Positions 15,124 to 23,470 of a DNA stretch of 64,000 nucleotides are shown one piece after another. Where the stretch lies: NCBI RefSeq assembly GCF_035582795.1, contig NC_134365.1:73513635-73577634 (forward strand), read 5' to 3'. The translations under genes and the position numbers were made by a program. The notes beneath the pieces were generated by a model. The model was not told the origin of the DNA. It was given only the letters and a program-made list of their open reading frames with translations, and ran no database searches. The stretch comes from Mycteria americana. Taxonomy: Eukaryota; Chordata; Aves; Ciconiiformes; Ciconiidae. Position 1 is the stretch's first letter. The number at the start of each line of letters is the position of its first letter.

Positions 15124-15165
15124 CTTTCCTTCTCTCTCTTCCTCTTTTTCTCTCCCCCTCTTCCC
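15124..15165. repeat. 42-nt uninterrupted polypyrimidine tract
   Basis: Every base from 15124 to 15165 is C or T, ending in a CCC followed by AGG. It lies about 730 bp upstream of the PDE3A start codon in the upstream lobe of the CpG island. Such tracts can adopt triplex (H-DNA) structure and occur in TATA-less promoters. The CCCAG end also resembles a splice acceptor, so it might precede an exon of an upstream-starting transcript. Neither role is demonstrated. Confidence 0.7.
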
Positions 15166-15657
15166 AGGCAGCCTCCCTCCAAGTCCCTCCCGCGGATCTC
15201 TCTCTCGCCCTCCCGGCAGGACTTCGCAACTTCTGCCCCCGGCTCCGCTGGCCTTTTATTTGCGATTTTTTTCTGGGCTTTTTTTCTTTTTTTTGGTCCC
15301 TTCTCCTTCCCCGCGGTCCGCGACGACCGGGAGGCTCCTTCCCCGCGACCACGGGGCACGGCCGGCGACCCCGAGGGCCGGGACGACCGCGGGCCGGCCG
15401 CGGACCCTCCGGCGGGCAGCGCCGCCCCCTCCCTCCCCGCCTCCGCCGGGAGCGCCTCTGAGGGAAACGGTGGCCTAGAAATTAAGCAGCACTTCTGAGG
15501 TGGTACATCTGCCTCTCCCCCACTCCCCCCCTTCTGACACTGCTCAGGATTTCTCCGCGTCTCTCCCTCTCTTGAACTTTTAAAAAAATTTTCAATTCAC
15601 TACCCCCCTGCAAGCCCGAGGTGGTCGCGGAGGGGGCGAGGCGCTCCCCAGCCCTTC

Positions 15658-15792
15658 ATGCGCGGCGCTGGGCTCTCGGGGAGGAGGCGAGCGGGGGGCG
15701 AGCTCCGCGCTCCGCAGGAAATGCCGGCGCCGCGGCGGGGAGCGCCCCCGGCCCGCCGCCCCCGCCGCTGCCCCCCGGCCGCCCGCCGCTGA
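15658..15792 (+). other. Upstream ORF in the PDE3A 5' leader (44 codons)
   Basis: An ATG at 15658 opens a 44-codon frame that ends with TGA at 15790, about 100 bp before the main start. A second ATG at 15721 lies in the same frame. The frame is offset from the PDE3A frame and does not overlap it. It would encode an Arg/Pro/Ala-rich basic peptide, as any frame of such GC-rich sequence would. It matters only if transcription starts upstream of 15658, which the sequence does not settle. If transcribed, it could lower translation of the main frame. Confidence 0.35.
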
Positions 15793-15893
15793 CCGCCGCC
15801 GGGGGGGTCGCTCCCGGCCCCTGCCCGGCTGGGAATAAGCCCCGGGGCGGGGGCCCGCGCTGCCGGGGGTGCGCAGGGAGGCCCGTCGAGGCC

Positions 15894-16754
15894 ATGGCCG
15901 GCGGCGAGGCGCGGAGCCCGGGCTGCGGCGGGCGCTGCCCGCCGGCGGGGCGGCAGCGCGGCACCCCGCGGGGCGGCGGCGGGGCGGCGGCGGCGGAGGG
16001 GGGGCCGGCCTCCCGGGCCGCGCTGCCGCCGCCGCGGGAGACCTGGCGCCGCCGGAAACTTTCCTCGGCGCTGTGCGCCGGCTCCCTCTCCGTGCTGCTG
16101 GCCCTGGTGGTGAGGCTGGTGCGGGGGGAGCGCGGCCGGGAGCTGGCGGCGGAGGGCGGCGCGGGGCCGCGGGGCTGGGGCTGGCTGCCCCCCGGCGCCG
16201 TGCCCCTGGGCCTGGCCGGCGCCTTCTTCGGCGCGGGCCGCTACCTGCTGCGCGGCGGCGTGCGGCCGCGGACGGCGGCGCTGCTGCTGGCCGCCTGCTG
16301 CGGGGGGGAAGCGGTGGCGCAGACGGCGCTGGCGGCAGGGGAGGATCACTTGCTCTCCCTCGCCGCCACGGGGGTGGTGCTGAGCTGCCTGGCCGCCGTG
16401 ACATGGCTGGTGCTGAAGCTGAGGCAGGGCGTCCTCATGCTCGCCGTGACTAGCGCGGCCAGGACCACGTCCCTCGTCGCCTTGGAGAGGGTCCCGGCGT
16501 CCTGGCGGCCCTACCTCGCCTACCTGCTGGGGCTGCTGGGCATCCTCCTGGCCGGCTACGCCGACCGGCTCTGGCCCCCGCGGCGGGCCGCCCCGCTGGC
16601 GGAGCCTCCCGCCGGCCCCCCGGCCGCGGACGAAGCCCCGGTGCTCAGGCGGCGGCGGCGGTCCAGCTCCATGATCTCCCCCGAGATGTCGGGCGGCGGC
16701 GGCGGCAGCAAGACCCACCGGCGGACCTCGCTGCCCTGCATCCCCCGGGAGCAG
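15894..16754 (+). CDS. PDE3A: PDE3A, first coding exon (cGMP-inhibited 3',5'-cyclic phosphodiesterase 3A, N-terminal 287 residues)
   Basis: PDE3A hydrolyses cAMP (and cGMP, which thereby competes) at the ER and plasma membranes. This exon supplies only the N-terminal hydrophobic region NHR1; the catalytic domain lies in later exons outside the window. Recognition rests on [11 protein letters not shown] at residues 55-65, LVRLVRG (in a variant form) at 71-78, EDHLLSL at 150-156, [14 protein letters not shown] at 161-174, WRPYLAYL at 204-211, the Arg5-Ser3 cluster at 252-259, and [13 protein letters not shown] at 275-287. Ser279 matches human Ser312. About six hydrophobic segments are visible (near 57-77, 98-118, 127-147, 152-176, 178-198, 205-227). 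The ATG at 15894 is the first in frame, sits in a strong Kozak context (GCCATGG, G at -3), and gives 54 residues before KLSSALC against about 59 in human. The exon ends in phase 0 at CAG|GTAGGG, where the human exon also ends at PREQ. The residue 79-100 loop is shorter than in human. PDE3B is less similar. Confidence 0.95.
15972..15998 (+). repeat. GGC/CGG trinucleotide-rich tract inside PDE3A exon 1
   Basis: Imperfect GGC/CGG triplets encode the Gly-rich and Ala-rich run around residues 27-34. Similar CGG tracts encode the Arg cluster (residues 252-256) and the Gly run (267-271). These are low-complexity coding sequence where length variation would be expected. Confidence 0.75.
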
Positions 16755-16782
16755 GTAGGGCAGGGGCGGGGGGGGGGACGGG
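16755..16782 (+). promoter_or_regulatory. Exon 1 splice donor and adjacent G-quadruplex-type run
   Basis: The intron begins GTAGGG right after the PREQ codons. Within the next 25 bases there are four G-runs (16758-16760, 16763-16766, 16768-16777, 16780-16782) with loops of 1-2 bases, which fits a canonical G-quadruplex motif. Intronic GGG triplets next to donors are known splicing enhancers, so an influence on exon 1 splicing is plausible. The donor call is strong because it coincides with the known PDE3A exon boundary. Confidence 0.8.
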
Positions 16783-17238
16783 CCCCAAACTTTGCCGGTG
16801 GCGGGTGGGGGTCCTGCCGGCGGCGGCGGGGCGAGGAGCTGCGCCCTCCCGGCCGCTCCCCGCTGGAGGGGCCGAGCACGGTGCGGGCTCTCCCCGGTGC
16901 CCCGCGGCGCGGCGAGCCCCGGGCGGCCGCCCCGGGACGGGGCTGGGGCCGGGGGGAGGGGGGGCTCTCCGGACCCAGCCTGACTTGCCCCGGCTGCGGG
17001 CGGTGGGGAGGGAGCTCGGGGTTTTCTTTTCTCTTACAGCCATCACCGGCGCTTGCTTTTCTTAAGCCTGGCAGAAAGTTGAGGCGGATGGTACCCGCTT
17101 GGCTCTCGGCGCTGGTGGGAACCTGCCCTCAGCGCAGCCCTGAGGTTTCCCAGCATCACTAACGAGCCTTGCTTTTTCAAACCTGTAGTTTCCCGGAAAG
17201 GTAGCTTAGCCCTTTTAAACTTGCTTTTAGCTTTAAAG

Positions 17239-17258
17239 GTGTGCGTGTGTGTGTGTGA
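17239..17258. repeat. GT dinucleotide run
   Basis: An alternating GT tract with one GC step, about 480 bp after the exon 1 donor at the edge of the CpG island. It is a short microsatellite with possible Z-DNA character. Confidence 0.75.
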
Positions 17259-17538
17259 ACCAAGCAGCTTGTCCTCGGTGGGAGAAGTCCCTTATCAGGG
17301 CGGTAGCGTGTCCTCTGAGGCTGGCCCGCACAGCGTGGTGCTCATCTTTGCACTTTGCCTCCCCAAGGCTGTTCCTGTGCCTGTAATCAATAGCTCCCGC
17401 TCTGCTGTGGGTGCGGGAACTGGTACGAGGCACACGCGATTTATCTCAACTTTGTTTCCTTTAATCATTCCGTGATTTGAAGGGATGAGCGAGAACTTAC
17501 TGTGTTACCAGCGATGCGTTCTTTTAAACGCACACCTC

Positions 17539-17555
17539 AAAAAAAAAAAAAAAAA
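17539..17555. repeat. A17 homopolymer
   Basis: An uninterrupted run of A within an A-rich stretch. No target-site duplication or SINE body could be recognised in front of it, so it is listed only as a homopolymer. Confidence 0.8.
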
Positions 17556-20463
17556 GGAAAAAGAAACAAGCAAACACCATTATCTTTACTGCACAGCTGC
17601 GTAGAGTCCTGCCACGGACACCAGGTCGGCTTAGTTCTGTGCTTGAAGTGTTTTCTCAATTTTTTTGAGATTTAAGATTGCCCCACAAAAGAATCGTTTG
17701 ATGGGTCGAGTGCAACTGAGAGTATTGAAAGTCAGCGCAACCCTCGCTGAGTGGTGGAAAGGGAAACCTGGGGAAAAATAAGTGGCAAATGGTGTTAAGC
17801 TTTCTTTTTCCATTAGTATTGAAAATGATTCTGTGCACTGTGGTCAGCTGAAGCGTATTGCTGTACACCAAAGGTTTTCTTTCAGGGTGCTTGCTGGATA
17901 AACAGCTAAGTATTTTCCAAGTGATGGCATCTAACTGGTGTGGGTGGCTAGTTTGTTTTCTGGAAATGGTTTGATTACATCCCTTTGTGGTTGGTTATGA
18001 CATTTTCTAGAAGAGGGCCTGACAACCTTATATACTTGAGGCTTATTTTACAACAAATGTACTTATTTATTTAACATTTTTGTTTCGATAAAATAAATAT
18101 TTACTGCGGCGTCCAGGCAAATACAGTGTGAAAAAGTAGAAAGCTGACTCAGTTCTGACTTTAATAGGAGAGAGAGAAGCGTGTAAGAATAATTTGTAAG
18201 TACGATATCTAAGGCAAGAAATTAAACCTGTCTATACTTACTTGACGACGCTAGGCGTTTCTGGTGGTTTCTTACAATAATCATTTGTAAGGTTTTAAAC
18301 ATATTTCCACTCACTCTCACACTTCAAATAAAAGCAGCTTCTCAGTTAACATCTCTAAAGGTAATCATTCGGAGATAGGGCTCACTAGTTTGTGATCACG
18401 TCCTTCTCTTTTCTTATGGAGGGAGTTCAAACCATCTATGTATACCAGAATGTTAAACTGGTAATGGATAACAAGGTAGATTTCTTGCCCCCCAATGGTG
18501 TGTTACTTGGGGACAGTGGTCAGCTTTGCCCCGAGCAATTCCCGCTTCCAAGCTGCAGAGCTGGACCGGAGTTAGCTGGCGACTGTTCAGTTTACCCGCT
18601 GCAGGATTTTGGCAAATTTCTCTTTCTTTTGTTCTCACTCACTATTAATCAATAGCGAGATCTGGTATTGCTTGCGTCACTGCGTGATTAGAAATGGATG
18701 ACTACTTTCGAGTTTGGGGAGACTTTTTGTCTTTCCTTTTTTTTTTTTTTTGGCACAGTGTGGCTGTGTGTATGTGAACTTCCCTCCCTAAAAGCTGTCC
18801 TCTTAAATAAATGTTAGAAAGATAGAAAAATGGGAAAGCTGAAACAAAGCTCTGTAAGGACCTTGAAGAAATGCTGGGAGAAGTGGGACTCTTGCAGCAA
18901 ACAAAGTTTGTGTTTATAGCAAAAATCAGCTCCCCATAGACTTAAAGAAACCATAGGTAAATGTTTCTCTTTTGGACAGTTTTTAAATATAACATGTTAA
19001 AAATAGAGATGAGGGCTTTATAAACAAAACCAGGCCTTCCCTCACCCCCTGTTTTTAAAAAAACATGCCCTGAATGTTTCTGGTCCAAAAGATAGCTTGT
19101 TAATATGTCTGAGAGCTGCCAGTAATTTTCATCAGGAAATTTATCTACTTTATTGCTTTGAAATACATGCTTTCATTTGATAAATAACATTAGGTGAAGT
19201 TTTAGAGATGCTTCCCATTGCCTCTCATGTAATCTTTCCTATTCCTGAGCATGTAATTGAGCTTTTACTTTTCCAGAGTGTGATTCTCTCCCTGACTGTT
19301 TGTATTAATATGAGATTCTACAAAAGTCAGAATTTCTGAATTTATGTTTTTTTAGTCACACACATCTCAATTATAATCTGAATTTTTCCCTACTAGAATA
19401 CAGAAATGAATCTATGTGGCCTTGTGATATAAAGGTCAGTACCAGGAATTGCAGAGTAACATCATGGAACATATTTAGAATTAAAAGTATACTTCTATTT
19501 AAGCTGCTAGTAGGAGTAGCTAGAAATGCGTATGGGATGAATTATTTCTTCTGTAGAAACATCTCATCTTAGTTGCTTATCAGTTCCAAAAAGAATTTAA
19601 AAAGAAAAACTTTCATTAAAAAAAAAGCCGCTATCCAAAATCAAACCACACCAAGATATAGCCTTCTTTTGTTGCTAAACATGCTCTTTACTAGTTTTCC
19701 GTTTAATTCTATTTTTTGTGGTTGATTTTTGTATATATTCTCTTTCTTTCTCAACTTCGGCAAATTCTTTGGATTAAAAGCTTCCACTTTGGCATGCATG
19801 TAGATCTCATTGAGAAATGTGTGCTTCGTAATAGCCTGATCCTGCTCCCAGCTGAGTGTTGTCTGCCTGTGATTTCATCAATGCCGGCTGAGGATGCTCA
19901 GCTCCTTGAGGGCTTGCTCACCCAGATTTGAAAGAGGCTGCAGAGAGAAATTGTGAATGGATGGATAAGAGGGTGAATGAATGAACAAATGGTGGTGTGG
20001 TTTTTTTGCGGTAAATGCACAAGTACCTCCAGGATGATGGCTTTGGAGTTTTTTTTTCCACATTTTTGCAAATATTTTAGTTTTTCCTAAAAGTGTGGAG
20101 AGGAGGTTTTGGGTGGGGAGGAGGGGGCAGAAATGTGTCCTATGTCTTGGTGTTTCCCATTAGAATATTATATGGCCTATGTGTTCTGGAGCTTGTGCCT
20201 CTGATCTGTATGTGTTAATCTTGACATACAATAGTACAAAGAGATGATTTTGCCTTGGTGGGTAAAATACTCCACAGGATATAGTAGCTGGACAATTTTA
20301 AACCATGCCGAAGACTCCCGATTTTGCTTTTAAGCCTTGCTTGTTGTTTGTTTTGTTTGGGTGGAATGGGAAGCTTTCAGCTAACTTGGATTTATTACAA
20401 GTGTGTGTTAAATGAGCTAGAGCAGCTGCTGCAAGTAGTTCAATTTGCTTAGCCTTTTTAGAT

Positions 20464-20477
20464 CCCCCCCCCCCCCC
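20464..20477. repeat. C14 homopolymer
   Basis: A run of 14 C on the + strand, one of three long C-runs in the intron, all on the same strand (the others are at 42048 and 49151). No further function is visible. Confidence 0.85.
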
Positions 20478-22960
20478 GCCTTAGTCAGAAGACTGTCACA
20501 GGTACAGCATACATCAGGCTTTGAAGTGCTTTCTACTTCCCAAACCAGTGGGTGACACAACCCCGTATGAGAAGGCACTAGTGAGGTCCTGAGTCTTGCC
20601 CTGCTGGAAAGCCTTGGTGCTTAGCGTTGGTGGTGGGTAGCACCAGGACGGAGGAGTTTCTCCTGCAGCTCTGATGTCTCCAGCTGTGAGGCCAGCAGCT
20701 CCATGTGCAAACTCCCATCCGTGCCCTCTGGCTCCGGGGGCAGAGAGGGTTTCTACCCATTTTCCTTCCTTCTTTCTCTTTGCTCTTTTCCTGCTTCTGG
20801 GCAGTTGGAGAAGTAGAAAGCTGTCTCACTGAGGGACACCTGAGTGTCTGTCACTTATTTTTAATTGGTTTGAGACTTGGTAACTGTTTTGTGCTGCCAC
20901 ATCTTTCCCTACCTGTTTCTCCTTTTAAAAAGTTATTTTTTCAGATAAGTAACTTTGGTGCCAGACTCCTGTGTTTCTTGAGCAGCAGCAGAGAGGTTTT
21001 TGCTCGATTTGACCATTTCTCTTGGGGTTCTGGATGGTGACTCTGCCTGTTCCCAGTCTGTAGCCTGGGAAAGTTGTGAGCCAGGACTGTCGTTATCGCT
21101 GCCTGTCTGCGGAATTGAGAAGACAATACTGTAACAGTTCACATAGTTAAAGATATCTCTTTGGCGATAAGATCTAAGAAACAGAGGAGAAAAATGAATG
21201 TATTTGTTGGTTTTTTTTCAAGGGAAAATTAAGGCTTTATATGTTCTTCTCATTGTTTGACAGCAAGAGCTTTGTAAGTACCAGGAATACGTTGCTTCCC
21301 CCCCTTTCCTGGCTTTCTATCATTCTGTCCTAAAAAAAGGACAGAGGTACCTATATCTTATAACTGGTTTTTAGTATTACATATCCTGCTCTCTGGCCTG
21401 AAAATAGGAGAGATCAGAGTGCAACATACAGAGATTTAAAATTTTGGAGAGGAGAAGGCACATTAAATCTAGATATTGAACTTAATGTACGTCAAAGTTG
21501 TGGTCTCCTATTGGGCGTGCAGTGTTATATACTATATACTTCCTTCTGCTAATAAGCATTATTGAGCTGTAATTACTCTGATAAGATTTGCTGGCATTAC
21601 CATTTAGGTCACTAGAAAACGAGGAATACTGAGGAGTTATGTCATCTGGTGACTTGCTCAAACACAGCCGTGTAAAATACTTAAGTAAGGCTCCAGGAAA
21701 AATCACCCAGGGATTCCAGACGTAATACTTTATTTTCTTTTGCATGGCTTCATTTATGCAAACCCGCTCTACTTAGATTTTTTTTCTTTTTTTTTTTTTC
21801 CTCCTTCAACCTCACAAAAATGTAAAAACTGCTGCTGAAACTCTCATGATTGGTTTAGAATCTATTTTTGCCAATCGTTTAAATCAAGAAATATATATTA
21901 TGTCGTATTGGCAAAAAAAGTAAAATACAGTAGTGACTTTCTGCTCTTTCTGCCTGAAGTGTGAAAATGCAAAGCTGGGGAACTGAAAGAAATCCTGTGT
22001 ATGCTGGGTTGTCATGTTAATTAAATAAACAGCCAGAACAGTGACCCTGTGTATGAAATGTGTTTTGAGAACCTTATTGGGGGTTGGAGGGGGAAAACAG
22101 TGACACATGATGTTTTGGATGTTAACTGCGACATTTGTATGAATTTGTCCTGATCTGCTGTTACTTTGCTTGTGTTTCAGCTCTTTTTTGCAAGAGACTG
22201 AGACATAGCTGTATTTTGCAAATTGAAGGAATATTCCTTGGGCTTTTTTCTTTAAAAAGTAAGATATAAAAAAAAGAAAATCCCACCCTGGAAGTGGAAA
22301 GGTTGCTGGATTCTGGTGGCTGTGAACTGCAGGGCTCGAAATGGGAGGGGGGGGCTGACTGCATCCTACATGGTTTGAGAGTAAAAAGAACGCTGCTGCA
22401 ATTGAAGTTTTGAGCCCGTCACTGTGATTTACTTGGATAATCTAATGGGAGATGTTCAGCTTATAGGATACCACTTGACAGATAAGGAAAGAAATGTAAA
22501 GATTCAGCTAACAAAGTGGAAGTTGGATTTTTCTTTGTGCGCATTTTTTCTTCTCTGTTTGTTTTGAAAAAGCTTCTCGATGAATTATCAAACCCTTTCC
22601 TCAAAGTCACTTCTGTGTTAGTCAGAGTGTCACTCAGAAACAAACGCCTCTCCTTTGGACTATGTAGTTTTTCAGGTTTTTTGGTTGGGTTTGTGTGGGT
22701 TTGTTTTTTATTTTTTTTTTTTTTTTTTCCAAGTTGGCTTGCTCTAAGCCCTGCTGCAAGTACAGCGGTAGCATCGGGAGTTCGCTGCAGCGGGGTAATG
22801 ATTTGAGAAATAGCCAAGAAAAAAATAAAATTAAAATTAAATGTGATGCCTGTCCAAGTTTTAACTTGTAGGGAAAGAATATCAGTGTTTTCCTTTCTGA
22901 GCTGTCTTGGGAGACGAAATGAGATTGTGAGAGGAAGAACTGCTACACCCCTTTACCAAG

Positions 22961-23041
22961 CTTTTCCTCTTTTTTTTTTTTTTAGCTGCTTTTTTCCTTT
23001 TTTTTTCTTTTTTTTTTTGAGCTTCTTTTCTTCTCCCTCAG
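22961..23041 (+). promoter_or_regulatory. Long T-rich polypyrimidine tract ending in a splice-acceptor-like CAG
   Basis: Almost pure pyrimidine sequence runs from about 22961 to 23041, broken mainly by TTTAGCTG and TGAGC, and ends in TTCTCCCTCAG. That is a high-quality acceptor consensus placed immediately before the intronic CpG cluster. It may be a cryptic or alternative acceptor, or merely a T-rich low-complexity stretch that happens to end in CAG. Confidence 0.35.
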
Positions 23042-23470
23042 CGTGGGTCTATGCAGTTGTTGCGAGCTGATGCTGATGATGATGATGATGGCCATCACCG
23101 TGGTCACCGCTGTGGTGCAGCGGGGCCGCGCAGCCGGGCCGGGGCCGGGCGGCGCTGGCGGGGCCGGACCCCTAGAGGGCACGAGAGCCCCTGCGCTGCG
23201 CCGGCGCTCGCCGCCTCCGCGGCCTGCCAAATCAGTTAACAGCATAATAAACAAAATCTGTCCGTGGTACTTAACTGAGCCTTTGTTTTTTTTTTGTTTT
23301 TTTTTTAACGTTTTCCTATCTGTCCGTTGCGGTTACAGTTGCGTTTCTCGCTTCTCGTACCCCTTCGCTTCAGGCGGTCAGCGTGAGGCTGGACGCGTGG
23401 CCGAGGACCGTCAGCTGCAAGGTTTTGCCTTTGCCTGAACACCTGGGTAAGCGCGATGAGGTAGGGGCAG
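23042..23470. promoter_or_regulatory. Intronic CpG cluster, candidate alternative exon or promoter
   Basis: About 23 CpGs fall within roughly 180 bp (23042-23225), with more at 23320-23455, in a CpG-poor intron 7 kb from exon 1. The cluster is preceded by an acceptor-like CTCCCTCAG ending at 23041, and a donor-like GGTAAGC has its GT at 23447. The implied exon of 405 nt is open in phase 0 from 23042 to a TAA near 23237, with five consecutive Asp codons near its start. Joined to PDE3A exon 1 it would therefore truncate the protein. No frame resembles a protein I know. An alternative promoter, enhancer or poison exon are all possible. Confidence 0.35.
23169..23180 (+). promoter_or_regulatory. 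CTCF-like motif
   Basis: CCCCTAGAGGGC matches 11 of 12 positions of the CTCF core CCASYAGRKGGC and lies in the middle of the intronic CpG cluster. This is a motif match only. A weaker match (10 of 12) lies at 37848-37859. Confidence 0.3.

Larger units (their letters stand above)
14700..17130. promoter_or_regulatory. CpG island over the PDE3A promoter and exon 1
   Basis: CpG density and GC content rise sharply near 14726 and fall near 17100, against AT-rich sequence on both sides. The island has an upstream lobe (about 14726-15480), a short less GC-rich gap (about 15490-15605), and a main lobe (about 15605-17060) holding the 5' leader, exon 1 and the start of intron 1. GC boxes (GGGCGG/GGGCGGG) are frequent and I see no convincing TATA box at a sensible distance, so a TATA-less CpG promoter is inferred. 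The exact start site cannot be read from sequence. The upstream lobe could carry a divergent or upstream start, but nothing here proves it. Confidence 0.85.
17131..22960. other. Proximal intron 1, no gene recognised
   Basis: AT-rich intronic sequence with simple repeats: a GT run at 17239-17258, A17 at 17539-17555, T15 at 18737-18751, C14 at 20464-20477 and a T-rich run at 22703-22728. Open frames are short and unrecognisable. No transposon was recognised by eye. Confidence 0.6.

Noticed and set aside
14539..15498. Long + strand frames (up to 319 codons) in the upstream CpG lobe
   Set aside because: Several frames on both strands are open at once because stop codons are rare in GC-rich sequence. 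The products are Pro/Arg/Ser low complexity with no known domain.
15621..15893. N-terminal extension of PDE3A back to 15621
   Set aside because: The frame is open, but 15621 is GTG, there is no ATG in frame before 15894, and the family N-terminus has a matching length from 15894.
15600..16718. 372-codon minus-strand frame opposite PDE3A exon 1
   Set aside because: It is an antisense shadow of the GC-rich exon with repetitive Gly/Pro/Arg/Ala composition. The sense frame clearly matches PDE3A.
16755..17162. Read-through of the exon 1 frame past the donor to 17162
   Set aside because: The donor GTAGGG sits exactly at the family's PREQ boundary, and the read-through sequence has no PDE3A similarity.
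18997..19006. MEF2-type site TTAAAAATAG (also at 47199)
   Set aside because: It matches the consensus, but such AT-rich 10-mers are common in this composition, so it carries little weight.
23043..23438. 131-codon frame across the intronic CpG cluster
   Set aside because: It begins at GTG and encodes Met-, Gly- and Phe-rich low complexity. No protein family is recognised, so only the CpG cluster itself is reported.
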